A stretch of DNA of 64,000 nt, from positions 62,001 to 126,000 of the forward strand of contig NZ_JAIVAP010000005.1 of NCBI RefSeq assembly GCF_020171945.1, read 5' to 3'. Under the pieces are notes generated by a model. The model made no database searches and was not told the origin of the DNA. It saw only the letters and a list, made by a program, of their open reading frames with translations. Made by a program: the position numbers and the translations under genes. Numbering within the stretch: position 1 is the stretch's first letter; every line of letters starts with the position of its first letter. Shown here in pieces: positions 54,245 through 62,502 of this stretch. The DNA is from Bacillus infantis (GTDB lineage Bacteria; Bacillota; Bacilli; Bacillales; Cytobacillaceae).

Positions 54245-54382
54245 TTATTTCGTGTTTTTCTTTTTTGCAGCATTCTCTAGCTTGCTTTTGGGCTCTTCAG
54301 CAAACTCGGCATCCTGTCCGTAGCCTTGGGGATTAACGCCAGGGGCTTTTTTCCCTCTGTTGGCATGGCCGTTTTTACTCAT
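54245..54382 (-). CDS. sspL: small acid-soluble spore protein L
   Basis: 45 residues: MSKNGHANRGKKAPGVNPQG, then acidic residues and a KLENAAKKKNTK end. The GV-PQG and LE-AKK-NTK blocks match SspL of B. subtilis as remembered. GGAGGTG 7 bases before the ATG. Minor forespore protein. An AATACTA upstream resembles a SigG -10, but I find no -35. Confidence 0.87.
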   Translation of the reverse strand: MSKNGHANRGKKAPGVNPQGYGQDAEFAEEPKSKLENAAKKKNTK

Positions 54383-54500
54383 ATACATTCACCTCCGGAA
54401 AAGTGGTGCAGCTGCTGATTTCTGCACCTGCAGCTTTAGTATTTGCCAAACGAATATTTAAACCCGCTCATCTTCACAATATAAAATGAGGTGATGGCCA

Positions 54501-54998
54501 TTGAATAAAGGAGTCATTGTAGCATTGCTCAGCATCTTTCTTGCCCAGGGCATGAAAATACCGCTCCACTTTTTAAAAAAAAGGGAATGGAAGCCGGGTT
54601 TGTTCTTTCAGACAGGCGGGATGCCGAGCTCCCATTCAGCGGGAGTGTCTTCCCTGACTACGTTCATCGCCCTGAAACGCGGGCTGCCGACAATTGATTT
54701 TGCTTTGTCTCTTGTGTTCGGCCTGATTGTCATGTACGATGCCCAGGGAATTAGGAGGCAGACGGGCGAGCTGACCTTGAAGGTTAACTCTATGGAAGAG
54801 CTGATGGATAAAGTCCACAAAGATGAAGCTGTGGAATTCAGTGAAGAAAAACCGAAAAAGCTTAAAGAAATGCTTGGGCATCAGCCTCAGGAAGTGCTTG
54901 GAGGCGCCCTGCTTGGAATCCTGACCGGTTCGGCAGGCTATCTGCTTTCAAAAAAGGATAGAAAATTGTCGAAATTTAAGGTAAAATTTAGAAGATAG
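54501..54998 (+). CDS. DUF212 / divergent PAP2 family membrane protein
   Basis: TTG start with GAGGTGAT upstream; 165 residues. Motifs GGMPSSHSAGVSSL and MYDAQGIRRQTGE are the DUF212 acid phosphatase/vanadium-dependent haloperoxidase-related blocks. Three to four membrane helices, acidic loop in between. Also in plants and bacteria as YuiD. Activity not shown for the family. Confidence 0.88.
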   Translation: MNKGVIVALLSIFLAQGMKIPLHFLKKREWKPGLFFQTGGMPSSHSAGVSSLTTFIALKRGLPTIDFALSLVFGLIVMYDAQGIRRQTGELTLKVNSMEELMDKVHKDEAVEFSEEKPKKLKEMLGHQPQEVLGGALLGILTGSAGYLLSKKDRKLSKFKVKFRR

Positions 54999-55027
54999 GA
55001 TGACAAGATTCAGGGAGCTGCAGCATA

Positions 55028-55297
55028 TTGAAAACAGTTGAAGAATATTTGAATCACCTAGAAAGCAAAGGCTTTCAATTCCGTGAGGACGCAAAAGGAT
55101 TTGTATACTTTGGCAAGCAATATACGAATGCCTCGGATGAACTGGCGAATGCCGCTATCGAAATAACATTAAAAGCACAAAAAGCCTTTGATGGGAGCTT
55201 TTATGTGTCCCTGCTGGAAATGCTGATAGCAAATGGGATCACTACCCGCAAAGAAGCGCTCCATTTCATTAAACAAAGAGAGCTTTTGGCTATATAA
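55028..55297 (+). CDS. small conserved protein, unknown function
   Basis: TTG start at 55028 with AGGGAG about 10 bases upstream; 89 residues. MKTVEEYLNHLESKGFQFRE through KAFDGSFYVSLLEMLIANGI; alpha-helical, no membrane segment. 30 bp after the DUF212 gene, probably co-transcribed. Family not recognised with confidence. Confidence 0.65.
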   Translation: MKTVEEYLNHLESKGFQFREDAKGFVYFGKQYTNASDELANAAIEITLKAQKAFDGSFYVSLLEMLIANGITTRKEALHFIKQRELLAI

Positions 55298-55300
55298 GCC

Positions 55301-55331
55301 AGAAGGGAGGCCGAGGCCTCCCTTCTTTTTT
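55301..55331 (+). terminator. terminator of the DUF212 operon
   Basis: 12-bp perfect stem AGAAGGGAGGCC / GGCCTCCCTTCT, GA loop, six T. Confidence 0.92.
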
Positions 55332-55409
55332 AACTAATGGTACAAGCTGTTGCAGCTGTAGGGACGAATAAGCCCTGGCATACAGCTGGCCTTTTTGCTA
55401 TTTTCTTTA

Positions 55410-56333
55410 TTATGCTGATTTTTGCTCACAGGCAACTGCTTTTTTTTCCTTTCTCGAAGGCATTTCTGCATAGACCATCCCTGCAAAAATTAAGGCGCAT
55501 CCAGCAAGAGCTGAAATCGTCAAGCGGTCCCCTGCCCAGAAATAGCCGGCTGCCGCTGCAAAGACTGGCTCCATTGCAAAGATAAGCGCGACTCTAGTGG
55601 GAGTGGTGAATTTCTGGAAGGCAGTTTGTGCCAAAAAGGCGAGAGCGGTGGCAAATATGGAAGTCACCAGCAAAGCTGTAACAACATTTCCTTCGAGGAT
55701 GATATCAGGATTGAGGGCTGACTGCCAATCCTCGAATAACAAAGCAGAAACACTTGAAAGACCTGCCACAGTCAATATTTGCACAACAGTCAAAAGAAGG
55801 GCCGGATGGTGTTTGCTGAATTTGCCGGTGAAAATGATATGAAGGGCAAATCCTGCAGCACAGACAAAGGTCAGCATATCCCCTTTATTCAGGGAAGATG
55901 CATCTGTCATGGCAAGCAGATAGAGGCCGGCCGCCGCCGTTGCCACTCCGATGACACTGTTGCCGCCTGGCTTGATTTTCAAAAGAGCAAATCCCAATAA
56001 AGGGACCATCACTACACTTAAGCCTGTAATGAAGCCTGCTTTTGAAGAGGTTGTATAAAGGAGGCCGGCTGTCTGGAAGGCATATCCTGCAAACAGCCAA
56101 AGGCCTATAAATATGCCGGAGGACACGAGCTTCCAATTGAGATGGACCAGCTGCTGCCGTTTAAAAATAAAGAGCCACACCGCAAGAAGCGTCCCGGCAA
56201 TAAAAAAACGGATCGCATTAAAAGTGAAAGGCCCCAGAAATGAAATGGCATTCTGGACCAGCACAAACGTCGCACCCCAAACGAATGCGACCAGAAGAAG
56301 ACAGATATCTGCTAAGGATCGGGACTGTTTCAT
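55410..56333 (-). CDS. EamA (DMT superfamily) transporter
   Basis: 307 residues, ten membrane helices: VAFVWGATFVLVQNAISFLG in repeat one, CAAGFALHIIFTGKFSKHHP in repeat two, and RVALIFAMEPVFAAAAGYFW at the end. Start overlaps ypdQ by 4 bp. Only distantly similar to the EamA protein at 34621. Substrate unknown. Confidence 0.88.
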   Translation of the reverse strand: MKQSRSLADICLLLVAFVWGATFVLVQNAISFLGPFTFNAIRFFIAGTLLAVWLFIFKRQQLVHLNWKLVSSGIFIGLWLFAGYAFQTAGLLYTTSSKAGFITGLSVVMVPLLGFALLKIKPGGNSVIGVATAAAGLYLLAMTDASSLNKGDMLTFVCAAGFALHIIFTGKFSKHHPALLLTVVQILTVAGLSSVSALLFEDWQSALNPDIILEGNVVTALLVTSIFATALAFLAQTAFQKFTTPTRVALIFAMEPVFAAAAGYFWAGDRLTISALAGCALIFAGMVYAEMPSRKEKKAVACEQKSA

Positions 56334-56737
56334 CCGGTGCTCCCTTCTTTCCCATTGCCGCGGACCGCTTTCCTGGCCAGTTCATCAGCTGTTTTATTTT
56401 CACTGCTTGGAATCCACTTCATAAAGAAAAGGTCGAACTGCCTGGATAGGACGAGAGCTTTTTCAAGCAGGCCGCTGTAAAGGGGGTTCTTGACGAATTC
56501 CTTCTCGACCGCTGCATTAACAAGCTGGGAATCTGTCCGAAAAGAAACGGTCCTGTAGCCTTTTTGCAGGCAAATTTCCAGTGCGCGGATGAAAGCATGA
56601 TATTCTGCCTCATGGTTGCTCATCTCACCGAGCGGTATGCTATGGCGTTCAACAGTACCTCCACCCTTAATGAAAATCCCGGCGCCGCTTGGTCCCGGGT
56701 TGCCGGCGCTTGCACCGTCGATATATACTTCGATCAT
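56330..56737 (-). CDS. ypdQ: RNase HI-type protein
   Basis: 135 residues. Motifs of an RNase H fold: VYIDGASAGNPGPSGAG (first Asp), EYHAFIRALE (Glu), FRTDSQLV (Asp), and NKTADELARKA (last Asp). Single-domain size and location next to ypdP fit B. subtilis YpdQ; YpdQ there shows little or no RNase H activity, though here the four acidic residues are present. Overlaps the EamA gene. Confidence 0.85.
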   Translation of the reverse strand: MIEVYIDGASAGNPGPSGAGIFIKGGGTVERHSIPLGEMSNHEAEYHAFIRALEICLQKGYRTVSFRTDSQLVNAAVEKEFVKNPLYSGLLEKALVLSRQFDLFFMKWIPSSENKTADELARKAVRGNGKEGSTG

Positions 56738-56844
56738 CGCAAATCCTCCATATAAAAGAATAACCTTGCTTATCCCGCATGAGAACGGGTAACACTATAT
56801 GTAAGTTTAGCACAGAAACGGCTTTTTCTTATCACCGTGAATGC

Positions 56845-56870
56845 AAAAAAAAAGAGCGCCGCGGCACTCT
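56845..56870 (-). terminator. terminator of ypdP
   Basis: On the minus strand AGAGTGC / GCGCTCT around CGCG (one G-T), then nine T. It separates ypdP from ypdQ. Confidence 0.85.
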
Positions 56871-56877
56871 CTTCATT

Positions 56878-57579
56878 CTATTGATCAACAGCTGTCTGCG
56901 CCTTGCTTGTTTTATGCATTTTCTTGGCAATATACCCAAAAGGCGTATCCAGGATGGCAACAATGAATTTCAGCAGGTAAGTTGTAATGAATATCTGGAT
57001 CCATTCATTGAATGGAAAAACCCCTGCAAAAGCAATCCCGGTAAAGACGAGTGTGTCAATAAATTGACTGATGATCGTACTTCCATTATTTCTGATCCAA
57101 AATTGATTGTCTTTAGGGAACTTCCTTTTCAGGAATTGAAAAATGTATACATCCAGAAACTGGCTTGCAAGATAAGCTGCAAGGCTTCCCAGCGCTATTT
57201 GCGGAAGAAACGAGAAAATCGTACTTAATGCACCTTGTGCCATATCGATTTCATGCGGCTGGAAAAGCAGTACCATCTGCATGATCACTGTCATGGACAG
57301 AAGTGTCAAAAATCCAAGCCAGACCGCTTTTTTTGCCTCTTCTTTACCGTACTTTTCGTTCAGGATGTCTGTGACAAGGAAGGCGGTGCCATACATCGCA
57401 TTGCCAAGGGTGGCAGTCATCCCGAATATTTCAATTGTTTTTATGACCTGCAGATTGGCAAGTACAGTAGAAAGGCCTATCCAGACAAAAAGTCCGGTTT
57501 TGCCGAAAATGCGGTAAAATAATAGTACGAAAGCAAAATTAACTAGTGCAAAAATGAAGCCAAACCATTCGTTAAACAT
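56878..57579 (-). CDS. ypdP: queuosine precursor transporter (QPTR family)
   Basis: 233 residues with six to seven membrane helices; YGTAFLVTDILNEKYGKEEA and the NNGSTIISQFIDTLVFTGIA block of the YhhQ/YpdP family. Imports preQ0/preQ1 or queuine. AGGAGG precedes the ATG and is inside the riboswitch at 57585-57622, whose ligand is preQ1, strongly supporting the assignment. Confidence 0.93.
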   Translation of the reverse strand: MFNEWFGFIFALVNFAFVLLFYRIFGKTGLFVWIGLSTVLANLQVIKTIEIFGMTATLGNAMYGTAFLVTDILNEKYGKEEAKKAVWLGFLTLLSMTVIMQMVLLFQPHEIDMAQGALSTIFSFLPQIALGSLAAYLASQFLDVYIFQFLKRKFPKDNQFWIRNNGSTIISQFIDTLVFTGIAFAGVFPFNEWIQIFITTYLLKFIVAILDTPFGYIAKKMHKTSKAQTAVDQ

Positions 57580-57584
57580 AAGAT

Positions 57585-57622
57585 CCTCCTAGTTTTGATA
57601 GTGCGGGAAGTTGCGAACCGCC
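57585..57622 (-). promoter_or_regulatory. preQ1-I riboswitch before ypdP
   Basis: Minus strand: P1 GCGG / CCGC closing a loop TTCGCAACTTC (the UCGCA core), then an A-rich tail ACTATCAAAACTAGGAGG whose 3' end is the Shine-Dalgarno. This matches the layout of the T. tengcongensis-type preQ1-I aptamer (loop UCGCA, tail CAAAACAAGG). Bound preQ1 should hide the ribosome site. A -10 TATAAT lies at 57645-57650. Confidence 0.85.
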
Positions 57623-57772
57623 ATATATTTAGTTGTCCTTGACCATTATAGCGTGAATATAGAAGGAAAGACACATCTTAGCAAAAGTGAAAGTTTTAGC
57701 AATTTTGTGATACTTGTGCCCGGCTTGAATAGGCTAAACAAATACTTGATACTGTAGCGAAAGGCGGATACT

Positions 57773-58429
57773 ATGAAATACAAGTTAGAGTGGCTCTACA
57801 GGCTGAAAGGAACAGACGGAATCCGGTTCACCTCTGACTGGATGGACGGGGAAACTGCACTGGAACTCGGCGGAGACCTCGAAAAGGGAGGAAAGGCCCT
57901 AGATCTTGAGTTTTTTGATGAGATGGGGACTGGCTGGTCCTTAAAGGAAATGAGGAAGCTGCTGGCCGAAGTGGAGGCTGAGCCTCACGATATAACAGTA
58001 TACTTTGATGGCGGATTCAATAAAGATACGTATCAGGCGGGACTGGGAGCAGTCATTTATTATAAGCAGGGAAAAAAGAAATTCCGCATCCGGGCAAATG
58101 AAAGAATCAGCGAAATGGATACAAATAACGAAGCGGAGTACGCAGCGATGCATTATGCTGTTACACTGCTGGAAGAAATGGGAGCTCATCATATGACATG
58201 CCGTTTCCTGGGGGATTCACAGGTCGTGCTCAAGCAGCTTGAAGGAGAATGGCCCTGCTATGAAGAAAGTTTGAACAGATGGCTTGACCGGATAGAAGAA
58301 AAGATAACCAAGCTGGGACTAGAGCCGAAGTATGAGCCCATACCGAGGTCAGAAAATAAAGAAGCGGATAAGCTGGCCAGCCAGGCGCTGGAGGGAAAGC
58401 TGATCAACAGCAGAATGCAGATCATTTAA
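57773..58429 (+). CDS. ypeP: RNase HI-domain protein YpeP
   Basis: 218 residues: an N-terminal unknown part of about 70 residues and a C-terminal RNase H domain (VYFDGGFNKDTYQAGLGAVI, NNEAEYAAMHYAV, FLGDSQVVLKQL, ENKEADKLASQAL) with the acidic residues kept. AAAGGCGG before the ATG. Two-domain size fits B. subtilis YpeP; YpeQ follows as there. Confidence 0.87.
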   Translation: MKYKLEWLYRLKGTDGIRFTSDWMDGETALELGGDLEKGGKALDLEFFDEMGTGWSLKEMRKLLAEVEAEPHDITVYFDGGFNKDTYQAGLGAVIYYKQGKKKFRIRANERISEMDTNNEAEYAAMHYAVTLLEEMGAHHMTCRFLGDSQVVLKQLEGEWPCYEESLNRWLDRIEEKITKLGLEPKYEPIPRSENKEADKLASQALEGKLINSRMQII

Positions 58430-58470
58430 AAGGCGGAATGACTGTTCTGCAGAGGAAAGGAAGGAAAGAG

Positions 58471-58647
58471 TTGGAACGGAAGGATATTTATAAAGAAACA
58501 GAAGAGCTTATGGAACAGTACTGCAATGGCTGCTTTCTCCACAAGCATCACAAGGAAGAAAAAGGGAAGAGGTTCGCTCATCGATTCTGCATTACTCAAT
58601 GTACAATCGGGGAAAAAATAAAAAAATGCGGCAGCAGACTGTCCTAA
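58471..58647 (+). CDS. ypeQ: zinc-finger protein YpeQ
   Basis: TTG at 58471 with AAGGAAGG about 5-9 bases upstream; 58 residues starting MERKDIYKETEELMEQYCNG. Cys/His pattern CNGC, HKHH, FCITQC and a final Cys fit the PF10782-type zinc finger. Its end lies in the left arm of the terminator at 58628. Function unknown. Confidence 0.83.
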   Translation: MERKDIYKETEELMEQYCNGCFLHKHHKEEKGKRFAHRFCITQCTIGEKIKKCGSRLS

Positions 58648-58667
58648 ACACAGTCTGCTGCCGCTTT
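58628..58667 (+). terminator. terminator of ypeP-ypeQ
   Basis: Perfect 15-bp stem GCGGCAGCAGACTGT / ACAGTCTGCTGCCGC with a 7-base loop holding the ypeQ stop; TTT after. Confidence 0.9.
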
Positions 58668-58679
58668 CATTACCTATGT

Positions 58680-58711
58680 AAAAAAGGCAGGCAATATGCC
58701 CGCCTTTTTTA
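58680..58711. terminator. second terminator, serving cspD (minus)
   Basis: AAAAAAGGC-A-GGC / GCC-C-GCCTTTTTT, symmetrical with T runs on both strands; cspD ends at 58748. Confidence 0.85.
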
Positions 58712-58747
58712 ATTCGCCTCCAAGGGCCAATTATCTATAAGTGCTGA

Positions 58748-58948
58748 TTAAAGTTTTACAACATTAGCTGCTTGAGGTCCGCGGTTTCCTTCAACGATTT
58801 CGAAAGAAACTTCCTGGCCTTCTTCCAAAGACTTGAAGCCGTCGCCTTGGATAGCAGTGAAGTGAACGAACACATCGTCTCCGCCTTCAACTTCGATAAA
58901 ACCAAAACCTTTTTCGTTATTGAACCATTTAACTTTACCGTTTTGCAT
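58748..58948 (-). CDS. cspD: cold shock protein CspD
   Basis: The ATG at 58948 ([20 protein letters not shown]) with AGGAGGAAAA upstream gives 66 residues, nearly identical to B. subtilis CspD as remembered. RNP1 KGFGFI and RNP2 VFVHF bind single-stranded RNA; RNA chaperone. Long leader of about 110 nt as usual for csp genes. Confidence 0.97.
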   Translation of the reverse strand: MQNGKVKWFNNEKGFGFIEVEGGDDVFVHFTAIQGDGFKSLEEGQEVSFEIVEGNRGPQAANVVKL

Positions 58949-59068
58949 GTGAACTTTTCCTCCTAAGCCTTTCAAGACACAAATTGTGTCGAAATAAATA
59001 TTATCACTAGCAGAATCATTAACTAGTTCTGGAAAACTCAGAAAATTATTCTGTTAAATGATGTCTAT

Positions 59069-59097
59069 AATATACACGAAGGAAAATTTCCAGTCAA
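59069..59097 (-). promoter_or_regulatory. promoter of cspD with long 5' leader
   Basis: Minus strand TTGACT (59092-59097), 17-bp spacer, TATATT (59069-59074). The leader (58949-59062) contains the perfect palindrome GACACAAATTGTGTC (58976-58990) just before the ribosome site. Confidence 0.75.
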
Positions 59098-59242
59098 GGA
59101 ATAATGCAGAATTTTTACAAAAATCTCAATAATTTTTTGAATCTTTTATATTTATAGAAAAAGGAACAAAAAATGATAGGTGGCGTTTCCTGTTTTTGTT
59201 AAAATTGAAGCTGTATAATAGTTCTGCATGCGGGGTGAGATG

Positions 59243-60217
59243 GTGAGAAACTTTAAGGAGCTCGGCAGGGAGAAGCCTTTATCTCCAGCAGAAATCGATC
59301 GGCTTCTTTTCCAGCTGAAAAGAGACAGGCCGGGGCCTCCGGCGTTTGATTCAGGCTGCATGAGCGATGGAGAAGGCGGAAAGAATGCTGCCGTGCTGAT
59401 CGAAGATGCAGTGAGGCAGATGGAGAATATATTTGCCGGAGCAAGATTAGGGAAAGGGGTCGGAATAAATGCAATCAAAGCGGATATATTGCCTGCCATC
59501 CGGACACTTACGGAGATTCCCGGGGTGTCCCATGTTTTCCATCTGCTCGACAAAAAAGACAGATATACCTCCAGCCATGCTGTATGTGTCAGTATGATAG
59601 CCGGGATGATCGGGCGCTGGCTTGGTATTGGCGGAGCCTTGATGGAGGATTTGCTTCTAGGATCCATCCTTCATGATATAGGTAAAATTAAGATTCCAGA
59701 TGATATTCTATCAAAACCCGGAAAGCTTACCCTATCAGAATATGAAGAAGTGAAACTTCATTCTGTGTATGGATATGAAATGGTAAGGGATCTGGAAGAT
59801 GTCAGCCCAAAAGCGGCCCTTATTGTTCTCCAGCATCATGAAAGAGAAGATGGAAGGGGATATCCGCTTGGCCTGAAAGGGAGGGAAATAGAGCAGTTAG
59901 CTAAAATTACAGCTATTGCCGATGTTTTCCATGCCATGTCGTCTGCACGCATTTACCATGAAGCCCTGCCTTTTTATCAGGTCATGCGCAAAATGAAGGA
60001 TGGCGCTTTCGGTTCATTTGAACCTGGTTTTATGCTTATTTTCATCCAAAACCTGATGAACAGCCTGGCAGGATCGATGGTAAGGCTGACAGACCAGTCA
60101 GAGGGCAGGATCCTGCTGATCCACCCATATGATCCATTATCCGCACTTGTGCAGACAGAAGACCGCCTCATTGACTTAAGATACAGCAGGGAGCTGCAAA
60201 TCGAACGGATATTATGA
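59243..60217 (+). CDS. HD-GYP domain phosphohydrolase
   Basis: GGGGTG is 7 bases before the GTG at 59243; a TATAAT at 59214 would start the mRNA near 59226, so the ATG at 59228 is unlikely. 324 residues. N-terminal 120 residues have no known domain. The HD-GYP part is complete: SSHAVCVSMIAG, LHDIGKIKIPDDIL, HSVYGYEM, HHEREDGRGYP and IADVFHAM. Likely hydrolyses cyclic di-GMP, cytoplasmic. No sensory transmembrane part, so the N-domain may be the sensor. Confidence 0.88.
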   Translation: MRNFKELGREKPLSPAEIDRLLFQLKRDRPGPPAFDSGCMSDGEGGKNAAVLIEDAVRQMENIFAGARLGKGVGINAIKADILPAIRTLTEIPGVSHVFHLLDKKDRYTSSHAVCVSMIAGMIGRWLGIGGALMEDLLLGSILHDIGKIKIPDDILSKPGKLTLSEYEEVKLHSVYGYEMVRDLEDVSPKAALIVLQHHEREDGRGYPLGLKGREIEQLAKITAIADVFHAMSSARIYHEALPFYQVMRKMKDGAFGSFEPGFMLIFIQNLMNSLAGSMVRLTDQSEGRILLIHPYDPLSALVQTEDRLIDLRYSRELQIERIL

Positions 60218-60323
60218 ATAAGAGAGATTGCTTGTCATTTTCAGCCTTTTTTCTCATAAATTATAAAACAGCCGACTTCATCCTCAATAACGCCGGCTGA
60301 AAAACAAAGAAAAAGGTGAGAAG

Positions 60324-60611
60324 ATGTTCAGGTTCTTAATAGGGAATGAGGAATGGATATTAAGATTCTCCCCGAATATTGAACTGGATCCTGAAATCAA
60401 ACAGGCTATCTACAGTTCGCTCATACAGCTTGGCGAAACCTTTGTGCAAAGTTCACACGGAGACTCCTTTTCTATCATAGATGAACAAATCGGCATGATC
60501 ATTTTTACTCTCGAGAAAATTCCGTCCCTGATCCTTACTGTATCCCATGTAGTTCCAAAAGAAAGATGGTATACACAGTGCAATCTGTCTATAAAGCCAT
60601 TTCAACCATAA
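60324..60611 (+). CDS. small protein of unknown function
   Basis: 95 residues; AAAGGTGAGAAG before the ATG. MFRFLIGNEEWILRFSPNIE through IDEQIGMIIFTLEKIPSLIL; no motif, no clear membrane helix. 106 bp after the HD-GYP gene, with a CAGCCG / CGGCTG inverted repeat between (60272-60300). Unknown. Confidence 0.62.
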   Translation: MFRFLIGNEEWILRFSPNIELDPEIKQAIYSSLIQLGETFVQSSHGDSFSIIDEQIGMIIFTLEKIPSLILTVSHVVPKERWYTQCNLSIKPFQP

Positions 60612-60637
60612 ACCGGCGAAGCCGGTTTATTTTTTTT
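60610..60637 (+). terminator. terminator before the mnt operon
   Basis: 8-bp stem AAACCGGC / GCCGGTTT, GAA loop, then A and eight T. Confidence 0.9.
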
Positions 60638-60647
60638 GCCGGATAGA

Positions 60648-60675
60648 TTGACAAATTTTACACTGAGGTTAAAAT
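60648..60675 (+). promoter_or_regulatory. promoter of mntABCD
   Basis: TTGACA (60648-60653), 16-bp spacer, TAAAAT (60670-60675). Confidence 0.75.
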
Positions 60676-60691
60676 GTTTACCGAGGGAAAC
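60676..60691. promoter_or_regulatory. MntR-like operator
   Basis: GTTTACCGAGGGAAAC directly after the -10 resembles B. subtilis MntR boxes (TTTGCATGAGGGAAAC in mntA as remembered): imperfect dyad GTTT-C...G-AAAC. Manganese-bound MntR would repress here. Confidence 0.75.
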
Positions 60692-60807
60692 TTTTATGTT
60701 TGTGTTTAAAATTTATAGTTTCGTATAAAAAGTGTGCACATCGTTAAAAGTGGCGCATACAATTTAGGACTGAGGATGAAGAAATAAAGAAGGAAGAGGT
60801 GTTCAAG

Positions 60808-61731
60808 TTGAAAAAATGGATGATGTTAGCTTTTGTTTTTAGTCTGATGGTGCTGGGAGGATGCTCCGGGAAGACTGCCGAGAGTGAAGGAGAAGGAGAG
60901 AAGCTTTATGTCACTACAACGATCGGACAGATAGCCGATGCTGTGAAAATAATAGCGGGGGATAAGGCGGAGGTGCATAGTTTGATGGGGCCTGGCACAG
61001 ATCCCCACCTCTATAAAGCAACACAGGGAGATATGGAGAAACTTCAAAAAGCTGACATCATTTTTTACAGCGGTCTGCACCTTGAAGGGAAGATGCTCGA
61101 TATCTTCGAGAAAATGAATGAACAGAAGCCAACATATGCCATTGCTGAATCTATAGAACAAGAGAAGCTTTTGGCTGCAGATGGGAACAATGCCCATGAC
61201 CCCCACGTATGGTTCGATATCGATCTATGGAAAACAGCTCTGGAAAAGGCAGAAGAAGGACTGATTAAGGCAGATCCTGATAATGAACAATACTACCGGG
61301 AAAATGCAGATACTTATTTTGCAGAAATGGATGAATTAAAACGATATGCTGAAAAGGAAATGGCAGGGATTCCGGAAGAACAGAGGGTGCTGGTTACGGC
61401 CCATGATGCTTTTGGGTATTTCGGAAGAGCATACGATATGGAAGTAATGGGCCTTCAGGGATTGAGCACTGATGCCGAATACGGACTCGGTGATGTTCAG
61501 GCCCTTGTTGATGCACTGGTCTCGCGCAATATAAAGGCAGTTTTCGTAGAATCCAGCATCTCGGAAAGGTCCATCAACGCGGTCATTGAAGGCGCAAAGG
61601 AAAAAGGCCATACCGTTTCCATCGGAGGAGAGCTGTTCTCTGACGCGATGGGAGAGGAAGGAACAGAGGAAGGAACTTATCTGGGGATGTACAGGCACAA
61701 TGTCAATACCATTTCAAAAGCGCTGAAATAG
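60808..61731 (+). CDS. mntA: manganese ABC transporter substrate-binding lipoprotein
   Basis: TTG at 60808 with GAAGAGGTG upstream; 307 residues. Signal with lipobox LGGC (Cys 19). Cluster 9 binding protein: PGTDPHLYKAT (His), HDPHVWFDIDLW (His), LVTAHDAFGYFGRAY (His/Glu region), FVESSISERS and the last Asp in LFSDAMGEEG. Captures Mn (or Zn) outside the membrane. First gene of mntABCD. Confidence 0.93.
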   Translation: MKKWMMLAFVFSLMVLGGCSGKTAESEGEGEKLYVTTTIGQIADAVKIIAGDKAEVHSLMGPGTDPHLYKATQGDMEKLQKADIIFYSGLHLEGKMLDIFEKMNEQKPTYAIAESIEQEKLLAADGNNAHDPHVWFDIDLWKTALEKAEEGLIKADPDNEQYYRENADTYFAEMDELKRYAEKEMAGIPEEQRVLVTAHDAFGYFGRAYDMEVMGLQGLSTDAEYGLGDVQALVDALVSRNIKAVFVESSISERSINAVIEGAKEKGHTVSIGGELFSDAMGEEGTEEGTYLGMYRHNVNTISKALK

Positions 61732-61742
61732 GGGGGGAAAAC

Positions 61743-62492
61743 ATGAAACCAGTAGAAATAAAAAATCTGACAGTCGCATATCAAAAGAAGCCGGTTCTGA
61801 CAGAAGTAAGCTTTTCGGTTGGGGAAGGAAGCCTGGTGGGAATCATCGGGCCAAATGGAGCCGGAAAATCTACGCTTATTAAAGCCATACTGGGCCTGAT
61901 TCCGAGAGCCTCGGGAGAGATAAAGGTTTACGGCAGAGAATACCGGCCCAAAGACAGGCTCGTTGGATATGTGCCGCAAAGGGGTACAGTCGATTGGGAT
62001 TTTCCGACGAATGCGCTTGATGTTGTCCTTATGGGGCGATACGGCCATGTCGGCTGGTTCAAGCGTCCAAAAAAAGCCGATGTGGAAGCGGCAAGAGAAT
62101 GCCTCCGCAAAGTAGGGATGGAAGCTTTTCAGCACAGGCAGATCAGCCAGCTCTCAGGAGGACAGCAGCAGCGGGTCTTCCTTGCAAGGGCACTTGCACA
62201 GGATGCAAGCGTCTATTTCATGGATGAACCATTTGTCGGGGTGGACGCCTCTACAGAAAGGGCCATCATCAGCCTGCTGAATGAATTGAAGGCCCAGGGG
62301 AAAACGGTGCTGGTCGTCCATCACGATCTGCAGACTGTAAAAGAGTATTTTGATTCTGTCATTCTGCTTAATATGAGGACCATTGCCCACGGTCCCGCAG
62401 AGGAAACATTTACAATGGAAAATCTGCACAAAACATATGGCGGCAAGCTGGCCTTCCTGGAAAAGGGCCAAGTGATGGTCGAGCAAAAGTGA
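61743..62492 (+). CDS. mntB: manganese ABC transporter ATPase
   Basis: 249 residues: Walker A GPNGAGKSTL (about 39-48), signature LSGGQQQRVFLARAL, Walker B VYFMDEPFVGVD and switch His (VVHHDL). AGGGGGGGAAAA before the ATG, 11 bp after mntA. Confidence 0.95.
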   Translation: MKPVEIKNLTVAYQKKPVLTEVSFSVGEGSLVGIIGPNGAGKSTLIKAILGLIPRASGEIKVYGREYRPKDRLVGYVPQRGTVDWDFPTNALDVVLMGRYGHVGWFKRPKKADVEAARECLRKVGMEAFQHRQISQLSGGQQQRVFLARALAQDASVYFMDEPFVGVDASTERAIISLLNELKAQGKTVLVVHHDLQTVKEYFDSVILLNMRTIAHGPAEETFTMENLHKTYGGKLAFLEKGQVMVEQK

Positions 62493-62502
62493 GGTGCCTT
62501 AA

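Noticed and set aside
60272-60300. CAGCCG / CGGCTG hairpin as terminator of the HD-GYP gene
   Set aside because: No T run follows on the plus strand; the A run after it would fit a minus-strand gene, and none is there.
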